6,460 nucleotides of DNA from Dethiothermospora halolimnae (GCF_037577855.1 NZ_JBAKFX010000107.1:1-6460); one strand, 5' to 3'; shown: positions 1 to 5,755, counted from the first letter of the stretch. Notes: generated by a model from the sequence alone, not told the origin. Program-made: numbers and translations.

Positions 1-766
1 GTATACGATAAACATAAATATCATAGTCTTCATTTCTAGGTACACCCAATTCTATATCCATTGTACCATCTTGTGCAAATGTTTTTCTAAAAAAATCTTC
101 ATCTCTTCTACTATCTATTGTACCTATAACTTTATAAACCCTTCCCTCTATGATATTAGCATCCTCAAATTCATCATTTGATTCATCTTCTTCCATGTAA
201 CCATATCCAGAAGCTCTATATATTGAGGAGTTTATGCTATCTTTATCATTATCCCTTGAAAAATCCCTGTCCCTATTTTCATGAACCTCTATATATTTCT
301 TATAGTTTGTTTTTTCTGTGTTAGAAATTTCTACTTGCCTAGATGGTTTATTTTCAATAATAAAGTTACCTGTATATGTTTCTATTATATCACCATTGTC
401 ATTATTTACAATTACTTGTGAATAATATTCTTCATTATATTCTAAATTATCCAAAACTATCTCCTCATCATAAAAAATCCTATCATTATAGAATATTCCC
501 TTTCCCTCTTGTTCTCCTATTACCAATCTTACAATATCATTTTTAAAAGATTTATCTTTAAGTACAAATTTAGCTATAGGATTCCCACCTTCATCTTTAT
601 CAACCTCTATATCTATTGGCAATAAATCCCTATTAAATGGTCTACTGCCTCTATCTGACCTTTGACCATACTTATATGTAGTAGTAGCCCACGCATTTGA
701 AGTTACTGCAAATGTTACAAAAAATACTAATAACAAACTTATGATCTTTCTAGTATTATTTTTCAT
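1..766 (-). CDS. Exoprotein A, 5' part only (secreted Fn3-like/PPC protein)
   Basis: This is the first 255 codons of a secreted protein whose 3' end lies beyond the left window edge; the frame is open to base 2. I chose the ATG at 766, not the in-frame ATG at 775, because the AGGGGGA ribosome site is only about 2 bases from the upstream ATG but about 10 from this one. Residues 1-27 are a signal peptide: Lys/Arg start, LLLVFFV core, AWA cleavage site. Residues about 50-140 look like an Fn3/Ig-type beta-sandwich, followed by a charged linker. From about 192 comes a PPC domain: ESNDEFEDA, GTIDSRRDED, then GTMDIELGVPRNEDYDIYVYR. Up to residue 224 it is nearly identical to exoprotein B at 2711-4303, and after that it diverges completely. 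It has its own promoter (835-861) behind the Rpn terminator. Its function is unknown; PPC domains usually help secreted proteins fold, be exported or bind. Confidence 0.85.
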   Translation of the reverse strand, partial: MKNNTRKIISLLLVFFVTFAVTSNAWATTTYKYGQRSDRGSRPFNRDLLPIDIEVDKDEGGNPIAKFVLKDKSFKNDIVRLVIGEQEGKGIFYNDRIFYDEEIVLDNLEYNEEYYSQVIVNNDNGDIIETYTGNFIIENKPSRQVEISNTEKTNYKKYIEVHENRDRDFSRDNDKDSINSSIYRASGYGYMEEDESNDEFEDANIIEGRVYKVIGTIDSRRDEDFFRKTFAQDGTMDIELGVPRNEDYDIYVYRI

Positions 767-814
767 TATACACATTTCCCCCTTATATTTAATTATTCAT
801 TAGTGTGCACCATA

Positions 815-828
815 ACTTTCTAGAAAGT
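815..828. promoter_or_regulatory. 14-bp perfect palindrome at the transcription start (possible operator)
   Basis: ACTTTCTAGAAAGT is a perfect palindrome just downstream of the -10 box, where transcription of exoprotein A should begin. It is unchanged in the duplicate (4352-4365). Position and symmetry fit a repressor site, but no regulator gene is visible in the window. Confidence 0.4.
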
Positions 829-834
829 AACATA

Positions 835-861
835 ATTATACATCTTAGTTAAAAAAGTCAA
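835..861 (-). promoter_or_regulatory. Promoter of exoprotein A
   Basis: On the minus strand a TTGACT -35 box (856-861) and a consensus TATAAT -10 box (835-840) are separated by 15 bases, shorter than the optimal 17. The start of transcription would fall near 828, giving a leader of about 60 bases before the ATG at 766. The same boxes and spacing occur in the duplicate at 4372-4398. The short spacer may mean an activator is needed; this is inference. Confidence 0.7.
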
Positions 862-905
862 ACGTTTCACCATATTCGGTTGTTTTTAGTGCATATTTGG
901 TGAAA
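857..905. promoter_or_regulatory. AAACGTTT palindrome over the -35 box and upstream TTTCACCA/TGGTGAAA inverted repeat
   Basis: AAACGTTT (860-867), in the context TGAAACGTTTGAC on the minus strand, has the central CG typical of LacI/CcpA-family operators and overlaps the -35 box. It does not fit the cre consensus exactly: the CG sits one base off. The TTTCACCA at 865-872 is repeated in inverted orientation at 898-905 with a 25-base gap. The duplicate keeps the palindrome (4397-4404) and has one change in one arm of the inverted repeat. Confidence 0.3.
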
Positions 906-920
906 TTTATTATTTTTTGC

Positions 921-975
921 ATAATAAAAAACCCCCTTTAGCTTGTTTCATTTTCACCATTGCTAAAAAGGGGTT
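921..975 (-). terminator. Rho-independent terminator of rpn
   Basis: The arms 930-942 and 962-975 pair (AACCCC with GGGGTT, TTTAGC with GCTAAA) around a small internal loop. On the minus strand the hairpin is followed by TTTTTTATTAT. It lies 28 bases past the rpn stop codon and separates rpn from the exoprotein A promoter. Confidence 0.8.
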
Positions 976-1002
976 ATTACCTTAAGAATAACTACCTAAC
1001 TA

Positions 1003-1359
1003 TTAATTTGTATTACTTCCTTTTTCTATACTTTCCTTTAGTTTCTCAACTTCCTCTCTATCTAATTCAGTTATATCTACCACTGTATCTATATCTATTC
1101 CTTTTTGTAATGCTTGTCTGGCTACTAATATTTTTTCCTCTTTTTTACCTTTTTCTATACCTTTTTCTATACCTTTTTCTAATCCTTTTTCTATACCTTT
1201 TTCTAATCCTCTTTGCATTCCCTTTTCCTCAGCTTCTTTTAATTTAATCTTTTGATATACCATTGCTGACTTTTGATCTAATAATGCCTTTTCTCTTGCT
1301 AGATACAATTGCCTTGCTTTTTCATCTGCACTTAGTTCTTCTAACATTCTACCAGCCAT
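1003..1359 (-). CDS. Internal in-frame RpnS-like product (candidate antitoxin)
   Basis: Inside rpn, in the same frame, the ATG at 1359 (Met209, MAGRMLEELS) is preceded by GAGGTGAT, a near-ideal Shine-Dalgarno sequence (cacctc on the plus strand, 1366-1371), about 6 bases away. Initiation here gives a 118-residue protein. Work on E. coli Rpn proteins showed that the variable C-terminal domain is made separately from the full-length nuclease, binds it and blocks it, and that it contains four-residue repeats of changing number. The position, the strong internal ribosome site and the tetrapeptide repeats here match that arrangement. What I see is the start signal; the antitoxin role is inferred from the family. 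Confidence 0.65.
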   Translation of the reverse strand: MAGRMLEELSADEKARQLYLAREKALLDQKSAMVYQKIKLKEAEEKGMQRGLEKGIEKGLEKGIEKGIEKGKKEEKILVARQALQKGIDIDTVVDITELDREEVEKLKESIEKGSNTN

Positions 1360-1983
1360 ATTTATCACCTCACTATTCTTTCTTATATCCTTTACTATCT
1401 CCCTTTTTTCCTTTTCCCCTGCATCTTTTATAAATGTTATCCATTTTTCTAAATCATTCATCTTTTTTATATTTTTACTGTCATTAAACTTCTCTAACTC
1501 TATATAATGGATTTCTAAATCATCTGTTAGCTCAAATTTCTCTTTTTCCTCCATTATCTTAAACTTATTATGATATCTATCGGTATTATCAAATAACTTA
1601 AAGTCTAATATATTTACTACCACACATTTTTTTAATGTTTCATATGCTTGGGCCTCATTTATTGTTTCTCCATATAGTTTACTCCAATAATATAAGCTTC
1701 TCTTTCTATAATTATCCACGTTATTTATCTGTACTTCTATATCTATTAATTCTCCCTTTTCTGTTTCCACCTTTATATCCATTATGGATAACTTGTCTTT
1801 TTCATATTCTTTATCATTAAAAGGATTTAAATATACTATCTCTTTTATTTTATCATTGTCTTTTGGTTTAAGTAGGGAATTTAAAAAGTGTTTTAATATA
1901 ATCTTACTTTCCCTTTTCTTACCTGCAAATAATGCTTTAAATACAAAATCTATTACTGGTCTCATTAAGTTTATTTCCTTCAT
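1003..1983 (-). CDS. rpn: Rpn family recombination-promoting nuclease (RpnL-type, PD-(D/E)XK)
   Basis: This 326-residue protein belongs to the Rpn/PD-(D/E)XK transposase-like nuclease family, often annotated as a putative transposase although the family is now known as DNA endonucleases with anti-phage activity. The N-terminus (MRPVIDFVFKALFAG, 7-21) is typical. The catalytic core is visible as D69 in MDIKVETEKGELIDIEVQ, with E83-x-Q85, followed by NYRKRSLYYWSKLY (91-104). Residues 209-326 form the variable C-terminal part: MAGRMLEELS, a charged helix, tetrapeptide repeats of the GLEK/GIEK type at about 256-276, then ALQKGIDIDTVVDITELDREEVEKL. GGAG lies 9 bases before the ATG at 1983. It has its own promoter (2021-2050) and terminator (921-975), so it is probably monocistronic. 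Its C-terminal third is repeated at 4539-4931. By analogy with E. coli RpnL it is expected to be a toxic nuclease held in check by its own internal product. Confidence 0.93.
   Translation of the reverse strand: MKEINLMRPVIDFVFKALFAGKKRESKIILKHFLNSLLKPKDNDKIKEIVYLNPFNDKEYEKDKLSIMDIKVETEKGELIDIEVQINNVDNYRKRSLYYWSKLYGETINEAQAYETLKKCVVVNILDFKLFDNTDRYHNKFKIMEEKEKFELTDDLEIHYIELEKFNDSKNIKKMNDLEKWITFIKDAGEKEKREIVKDIRKNSEVINMAGRMLEELSADEKARQLYLAREKALLDQKSAMVYQKIKLKEAEEKGMQRGLEKGIEKGLEKGIEKGIEKGKKEEKILVARQALQKGIDIDTVVDITELDREEVEKLKESIEKGSNTN
1155..1214. repeat. 12-bp tandem repeat, five units, inside rpn
   Basis: Five units of ctataccttttt / ctaatccttttt (plus strand) encode five EKG(I/L) tetrapeptides in the Rpn C-terminal helix; the last unit is slightly degenerate. 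The second rpn copy has only two units (4691-4714). The 36-bp difference keeps the reading frame. Confidence 0.9.
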
Positions 1984-2020
1984 ATTAATCAGCTCCGATT
2001 ATTATATTGTTTATATTTAT

Positions 2021-2050
2021 ATTATACCATTTTGATTAAAAGGATAACAA
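2021..2050 (-). promoter_or_regulatory. Extended -10 promoter of rpn
   Basis: On the minus strand TGGTATAAT gives a TGn extended -10 with a perfect TATAAT (2021-2026). TTGTTA (2045-2050) lies 18 bases upstream as a -35 matching four of six positions. It is placed about 40 bases before the rpn start at 1983. Confidence 0.65.
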
Positions 2051-2075
2051 TATCTTAGCTCTTTTATGGCTTTTT

Positions 2076-2109
2076 ATATAAAAATAAATACCCATTATTT
2101 TAATGAGTA
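2076..2109 (-). terminator. Rho-independent terminator of the exoprotein B operon
   Basis: TACTCATTA (2101-2109) and TAATGGGTA (2089-2097), read on the minus strand, form a 9-bp stem with one G-U pair around an AAA loop. TTTATTTTTATA follows. It lies just past the stop of the membrane protein gene at 2125 and before the rpn promoter. Confidence 0.7.
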
Positions 2110-2124
2110 GTTGTTTTAAGCCTA

Positions 2125-2673
2125 TCAATCTTTCTTTTTATCGTATATCTCTTTTTGTAAAATGCTTTCTATTTCATTAACTTTTTCTTTGTTTTCTCTT
2201 ATGTTAAGAATTCTCTCGGTATCCTCTCCATTTTCATTAGTATATTTAATAATTAAACGATAATGTTTATAAAAAGGATCTAGTCCCTCTTCTATCTCAA
2301 AAGAAATAACATCTTCCCAATTGATGAATCCATATTTGCATATTATTCCGCCCTCTGTTATATAGAAATTTTGTGTTAAATATAATATATCCAATATTAT
2401 CATCAATATAATAGATAAAATAGCCCCACACGTTATAAATATCGATTTGTCAGTGTAAAGGAAATATAAATGTCCTATAATTAAAAAATTTATCACCCAT
2501 AAGAGTTCATTGGAGTTGATTTTAAAAATAATACTATTTACTCTAGCTTTATTTTCTATGTCATATAGTTTACTTTTTAATTTTATTTCTCTTATTAACA
2601 CTATAGAAAAGACCATTGGCCCCACTATATATGCAATTCCTAACATTAGATAGTATATTATGTCATAAGCCAT
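2125..2673 (-). CDS. Membrane protein with C-terminal DUF5673/PH-like domain (possible partner of exoprotein B)
   Basis: This 182-residue protein has three likely transmembrane helices (about 4-26, 57-74, 77-99) and a soluble C-terminal domain (about 104-175). The motif FYITEGGIICKYGFINWEDVISFEI, seen as YITEGGIICKYGFINWED followed by ISFEI, is typical of DUF5673 and related bacterial PH-like domains; this is recognised by pattern, not by search. The ATG has an excellent AAGGAGGT site 5 bases upstream. The gene starts only 37 bp after the exoprotein B stop, with no terminator or promoter between, so the two are probably co-transcribed. A terminator follows at 2076-2109. The position, one membrane protein directly behind a secreted protein with a variable end, is what would be expected of an immunity or anchoring partner, but nothing in the sequence proves this. 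Confidence 0.85.
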   Translation of the reverse strand: MAYDIIYYLMLGIAYIVGPMVFSIVLIREIKLKSKLYDIENKARVNSIIFKINSNELLWVINFLIIGHLYFLYTDKSIFITCGAILSIILMIILDILYLTQNFYITEGGIICKYGFINWEDVISFEIEEGLDPFYKHYRLIIKYTNENGEDTERILNIRENKEKVNEIESILQKEIYDKKKD

Positions 2674-2710
2674 ATTGACCTCCTTAAATGTAGCCTTTTT
2701 AGCTAAATCT

Positions 2711-4303
2711 TTATTCTGGAATTAAATCCTTTAAATCATCTTTATCAAGTTTTCTATCTTCTAGGTCTCCAAGTTGACCATCTATGGCTCTAGGTATCCT
2801 GGGATAGTCATGCCATCTATGCCAACCTTTTATGGGAACACCTGGCACATCCCTGCCAACTCCAGGTTGCACTGAATAATAAGCTGGATAGATTTTTGTG
2901 CCTTTGCCACCAGGTTGAATTGTATCTAAAAAATCATTATATATATCTGTTTCTGCAAAGTCTTTTAACATTATTGCCACCCCTGCAACTGTACAAAAAC
3001 CTCCTGCCCAACCAACAAATTTTGGCACCGTTTCAAGTAACTGTTGTACCCCAAGTGTAACTCCTCCTCCAACAGTAACCGCTGCACCTAAGTCTAAAAA
3101 TTTTCTTCTTTCCGTACTACTATCAAATAGCAACCCTTTCAATACATCAGCTGGAACATATATCATACAAGAATACCAATCACAATTCCATTCCTGATCG
3201 TCAGTAGCCTCTCGTTTATCCGATACCCACACTCCTCCATCTGGGGCATAATAGCTGTCATCATCATTATATCTATACCTTATCTCCAACTCATATTCAT
3301 CATTTACGTCAAAATCGTCATATCCATCTCCATAAATCTTTACATAATAGGTACCTTTTTCAACCGTTTCTCTTATATCTTCACTTTTATCTCCACTTCT
3401 CCTTGAAGACTCAATAAGATCTGTATATCTTCCATCTTTTCTATATAGCTTTATATCATAATTACAATCTCTAGGAATATTATTTAGCTCTATGTCTAAA
3501 TCCGAATAGCCACCTACTCTAAACTCATACCAGTCTACATCATCCTCATGATGTATAGTACCATATATCTCTTCTCTACGACCTTCTTCTACATCTATTT
3601 CAGAAGCATCATCAGCTTCGTTATTTTTTTCATCTTCATCTCTTCTACTATCTATTGTACCTATGACTTTATAAACCCTTCCCTCTATGATATTAGCATC
3701 CTCAAATTCATCATTTGATTCATTTTCTTCCATGGAACCATATCCAGAAGCTCTATATATTGAGGAGTTTATGCTATCTTTATCATTATCCCTTGAAAAA
3801 TCCCTGTCACTATTTTCATGAACCTCTGTATATTTCTTATAGTTTGTTTTTTCTGTGTTAGAAATTTCTACTTGCCTAGATGGTTTATTTTCAATAATAA
3901 AGTTACCTGTATATGTTTCTATTATATCACCATTGTTATTATTTACAATTAATTGTAAAAAATATTTTTTATTATATTCTAAATTATCCAAAACTATTTC
4001 CTCATCATAAAAAATCCTATCATTATAGAATATTCCCTTTCCATCTTGTTCTCCTATTACCAATCTTACAATATCATTTCTAAAAGATTTATCTTTAAGT
4101 ACAAATTTAGCTATAGGATTTTTACCTTCATCTTTATCAACCTCTATATCTATTGGCAATGAATCCCTATTAAATGGTCTACTGCCTCTATCTGACCTTT
4201 GACCATACTTATATGTAGTAGTAGCCCACGCATTTGAAGTTACTGCAAATGTTACAAAAAATACTAATAACAAACTTATGATCTTTCTAGTATTATTTTT
4301 CAT
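2711..4303 (-). CDS. Exoprotein B: secreted Fn3-like/PPC protein with variable C-terminal domain
   Basis: This is a complete 530-residue secreted protein. The start at 4303 (MKNNTRK) is preferred to the in-frame ATG at 4312 because AGGGGGA is about 10 bases from it and only about 2 from the other. Layout: signal peptide 1-27 (AWA cleavage), Fn3/Ig-like beta domain about 50-140, acidic linker 141-190, a half PPC domain 192-224 (ESNDEFEDA, GTIDSRRDED), then a full PPC domain 226-345 (NNEADDAS, GTIHHEDDVDWYEF, DLDIELNNIP, NYDIKLY, GTYYVKIYG). The C-terminal domain 355-530 contains GGVWVSDK, CDWYSC, IYVPADV, a Gly/Ala/Val-rich hydrophobic stretch 402-449, and a Pro/Trp/His-rich tail ending in a charged segment. 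Domains 1-224 are nearly identical to exoprotein A; the C-terminal domain is related to exoprotein C at the right edge. The hydrophobic stretch might insert in a membrane, which is inference. The Fn3 and PPC calls are by pattern; the function is unknown. Confidence 0.88.
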   Translation of the reverse strand: MKNNTRKIISLLLVFFVTFAVTSNAWATTTYKYGQRSDRGSRPFNRDSLPIDIEVDKDEGKNPIAKFVLKDKSFRNDIVRLVIGEQDGKGIFYNDRIFYDEEIVLDNLEYNKKYFLQLIVNNNNGDIIETYTGNFIIENKPSRQVEISNTEKTNYKKYTEVHENSDRDFSRDNDKDSINSSIYRASGYGSMEENESNDEFEDANIIEGRVYKVIGTIDSRRDEDEKNNEADDASEIDVEEGRREEIYGTIHHEDDVDWYEFRVGGYSDLDIELNNIPRDCNYDIKLYRKDGRYTDLIESSRRSGDKSEDIRETVEKGTYYVKIYGDGYDDFDVNDEYELEIRYRYNDDDSYYAPDGGVWVSDKREATDDQEWNCDWYSCMIYVPADVLKGLLFDSSTERRKFLDLGAAVTVGGGVTLGVQQLLETVPKFVGWAGGFCTVAGVAIMLKDFAETDIYNDFLDTIQPGGKGTKIYPAYYSVQPGVGRDVPGVPIKGWHRWHDYPRIPRAIDGQLGDLEDRKLDKDDLKDLIPE

Positions 4304-4351
4304 TATACACATTTCCCCCTTATATTTAATTATTCATTAGTGTACACCATA

Positions 4352-4404
4352 ACTTTCTAGAAAGTAACATAATTATACATCTTATCAAAAAAAGTCAAAC
4401 GTTT
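4352..4404 (-). promoter_or_regulatory. Promoter and palindromes of the exoprotein B operon (duplicate of 815-867)
   Basis: TTGACT (4393-4398) and TATAAT (4372-4377) with a 15-base spacer repeat the exoprotein A promoter. ACTTTCTAGAAAGT (4352-4365) and AAACGTTT (4397-4404) are kept exactly. The promoter should drive exoprotein B and the membrane gene at 2125-2673. Confidence 0.7.
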
Positions 4405-4454
4405 CATCATATTCGGTTGATTTTAGTGCATATTTGGTGAAATTCATTAATTTT

Positions 4455-4511
4455 TCTATAATAAAAACCCCCTTTGGCTTGTTTCATTTTCACCATTGCT
4501 AAAAAGGGGTT
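4455..4511 (-). terminator. Rho-independent terminator of the rpn remnant
   Basis: The arms 4466-4478 and 4498-4511 pair (AACCCC with GGGGTT plus the TTTGGC/GCTAAA segment with one wobble). On the minus strand TTTTTATTATAG follows. It is the duplicate of the terminator at 921-975. Confidence 0.75.
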
Positions 4512-4538
4512 ATTACCTTAAGAATAACTACCTAACTA

Positions 4539-4859
4539 TTAATTTGTATTACTTCCCTTTTCTATACTTTCCTTTAGTTTCTCAACTTCCTCTCTATCTA
4601 ATTCAGTTATATCTACCACTGTATCTATATCTATTCCTTTTTGTAATGCTTGTCTGGCTACTAATATTTTTTCCTCTTTTTTACCTTTTTCTATACCTTT
4701 TTCTAATCCTCTTTGCATTCCCTTTTCCTCAGCTTCTTTTAATTTAATCTTTTGATATACCATTGCTGACTTTTGATCTAATAATGCCTTTTCTCTTGCT
4801 TGATACAATTGCCTTGCTTTTTCATCTGCACTTAGTTCTTCTAACATTCTACCAGCCAT
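4539..4859 (-). CDS. Orphan RpnS-like protein (antitoxin part retained)
   Basis: The 106-residue frame starting at the ATG at 4859 (MAGRMLEELSADEKARQLYQ) is uninterrupted and equals the internal product of rpn at 1003-1359. By eye it differs by one substitution (Leu to Gln at residue 20) and by loss of three EKG(I/L) tetrapeptides. GGGTGAT still lies about 5 bases upstream as a usable ribosome site despite the one-base deletion. The GTG at 4868 is also in frame but is part of that site. I see no strong promoter directly upstream; read-through from the small membrane genes at 5027-5755 is possible because no clear terminator separates them. If expressed, it could bind and inhibit an Rpn nuclease; this is inference from the family. 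Confidence 0.6.
   Translation of the reverse strand: MAGRMLEELSADEKARQLYQAREKALLDQKSAMVYQKIKLKEAEEKGMQRGLEKGIEKGKKEEKILVARQALQKGIDIDTVVDITELDREEVEKLKESIEKGSNTN
4691..4714. repeat. 12-bp tandem repeat, two units, in the rpn remnant
   Basis: Only two units (ctataccttttt, ctaatcctcttt on the plus strand) remain here against five at 1155-1214. The flanks are otherwise identical, so the change is a clean loss or gain of three units. Confidence 0.9.
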
Positions 4860-5026
4860 ATTTATCACCCACTATTCTTTTTTATATCCTTTACTATCTC
4901 TCTTTTTTCCTTTTCCCCTGCATCTTTTATATAATTAGTCGTTTTCATAATTTCTTAGTTATAACTTTTCTGAAAAAGTATTTCTAATCTCATTTTTTAT
5001 ATCTAATATTTTAAATAGTATTTTTA

Positions 5027-5359
5027 TTAACTTGGTAAGACTATATCAAAACTTCCAAGTATATAATACCATATTAGAGCAGCTACAATTACTAAAAAAA
5101 CACCTAAATAACTGAGTAACTTGCTAGAGGTAATTTCTTTAAGGGCAGATTGCATTATACCAAATACGAAACACCCTATGAGTACTACGACAAATAAAAA
5201 TACCTCCATTATCATTTCCATCCCTGTATTGTTTATTATATCAATATAACTCAATATTACATTAATACATACCCAGAATATAGCTCCCCCAGCAATAATA
5301 TATATGAAATAAAAAATCCATTTTTCTATTTCTGACCATACCTTCTTTATCTTATTCAT
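5027..5359 (-). CDS. Small three-helix membrane protein (second of a pair)
   Basis: This 110-residue protein (MNKIKKVWSE) has three likely transmembrane helices at about 14-40, 51-70 and 82-102 and a short tail ending GSFDIVLPS. The start is the ATG at 5359: GGAGG lies 5 bases before it. The upstream in-frame ATG at 5371 overlaps that very ribosome site (ATGGAGG), so it is rejected. The protein is related to the one at 5432-5755: FWVCINVILSYIDII against IWLCFSALGSYVVTI, ALKEITSSKLLSYLGVFLVI against LIEDIVTNKYLQSIGKVLVI, and the same GxxxI-type ending. The 72-bp gap to that gene holds no clear terminator. No known family is recognised; small multi-helix proteins behind exported effectors are often immunity proteins, which is only a suggestion here. 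Confidence 0.8.
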   Translation of the reverse strand: MNKIKKVWSEIEKWIFYFIYIIAGGAIFWVCINVILSYIDIINNTGMEMIMEVFLFVVVLIGCFVFGIMQSALKEITSSKLLSYLGVFLVIVAALIWYYILGSFDIVLPS

Positions 5360-5431
5360 TATAACCTCCATATACTTAGTACTAAGATACCGTTTATAAC
5401 CTATAGAAATTAATTGGAGTTAATTTTAAAA

Positions 5432-5755
5432 CTATACTATGCTAATTTCAAGAATTCCTATGAATTTATATAATAAAAAGAATACAATGATAACCAAAAC
5501 TTTCCCTATAGATTGTAAATATTTATTAGTTACAATATCTTCAATTAATCTTTCCAATATCCAAAAAATTAAAATGCCATATGTTAAACCTATACTTATG
5601 GCGACTGCCATAAGTTGATATAAATCATTCTCTATAGTTACTACATAGCTACCTAAGGCACTAAAACAAAGCCATATTAAGAAACCAAATACAACTATAA
5701 GGGTTATAAACTTCATATATATATTGATATATGATATATACTTATTATTTTTCAT
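5432..5755 (-). CDS. Small three-helix membrane protein (first of a pair)
   Basis: This 107-residue protein (MKNNKYISYINIYMK) has likely transmembrane helices at about 13-38, 47-67 and 82-100, with a basic N-terminus and the tail GILEISIV. GGAGTGA lies about 6 bases before the ATG at 5755. It is a diverged paralogue of the 110-residue protein at 5027-5359, with the same length, helix spacing and C-terminal pattern, which points to an old tandem duplication. It follows the exoprotein C stop by 149 bp, a gap that contains a long hairpin. Function is not recognised; its place corresponds to that of the membrane gene at 2125-2673 behind exoprotein B. Confidence 0.8.
   Translation of the reverse strand: MKNNKYISYINIYMKFITLIVVFGFLIWLCFSALGSYVVTIENDLYQLMAVAISIGLTYGILIFWILERLIEDIVTNKYLQSIGKVLVIIVFFLLYKFIGILEISIV

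Larger units (their letters stand above)
95..1432. repeat. Long direct repeat, copy 1 (rpn 3' end to exoprotein A 5' half)
   Basis: This matches 3632-4931. The offset is 3537 throughout the exoprotein coding part (no indels, about 18 substitutions in 681 bp by eye, near 97% identity). It becomes 3536 after one indel near the terminator, and 3499 after the 36-bp repeat difference and the one-base deletion in rpn. Both ends lie inside coding sequence. Confidence 0.93.
3632..4931. repeat. Long direct repeat, copy 2 (rpn remnant to exoprotein B 5' half)
   Basis: Second copy of 95-1432. Its left end falls exactly at codon 224 of exoprotein B, at the seam between a half PPC domain and a complete one. 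Its right end falls in the rpn remnant, where the nuclease-coding part has been lost. No terminal inverted repeats, target-site duplication or insertion-sequence transposase is seen at the ends. Confidence 0.93.
4539..4948 (-). pseudogene. Truncated, frameshifted rpn copy without nuclease domain
   Basis: From 4931 down to 4539 this matches the last 430 bases of rpn at 1003-1432. The nuclease half (residues 1 to about 184 of the intact protein) is absent and the match ends abruptly near 4931. A short frame opens at an ATG at 4948 (MKTTNY), enters the rpn frame as IKDAGEKEKREIVKDIKKNS and stops at 4865-4867. The cause is a one-base deletion (AGTGAGGTGAT became AGTGGGTGAT), exactly in the internal Shine-Dalgarno region. 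Downstream the original frame is intact. No catalytic residue remains, so the copy cannot be a nuclease. Confidence 0.85.

Noticed and set aside
791..815. Tiny leader open frame (MVHTNE; MVYTNE in the second copy) before the exoprotein start
   Set aside because: It has six codons, no convincing ribosome site and no attenuator structure after it; chance is likely.
857..871. CcpA cre site
   Set aside because: The CG is one base off the consensus spacing from the TG; kept only as a generic LacI-type palindrome.
1155..1214. CRISPR-like short repeat
   Set aside because: The 12-bp units are directly adjacent without spacers and encode in-frame tetrapeptides.
960..1247. Plus-strand open frame of 95 residues, and its counterpart at 4496-4747
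   Set aside because: It is antisense to the rpn 3' end; the Leu/Phe/Tyr-rich product is simply the complement of Lys/Glu-rich repeats, and there is no ribosome site.
1635..2035. Plus-strand open frames opposite the rpn 5' half
   Set aside because: They are antisense to a clear Rpn nuclease, have hydrophobic shadow composition and no start signals.
95..4931. Composite transposon or insertion sequence carried by Rpn
   Set aside because: The repeat ends show no terminal inverted repeats or target duplications, and Rpn proteins are nucleases rather than proven transposases. Homologous or short-homology recombination explains the repeat better.
4763..4987. Plus-strand open frame over the rpn remnant
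   Set aside because: It is antisense to a recognisable rpn sequence and has no ribosome site.
5375..5386. Perfect 12-bp palindrome CTTAGTACTAAG upstream of the 110-residue membrane protein
   Set aside because: Symmetry alone in AT-rich DNA; no promoter boxes are placed around it and there is no second copy.
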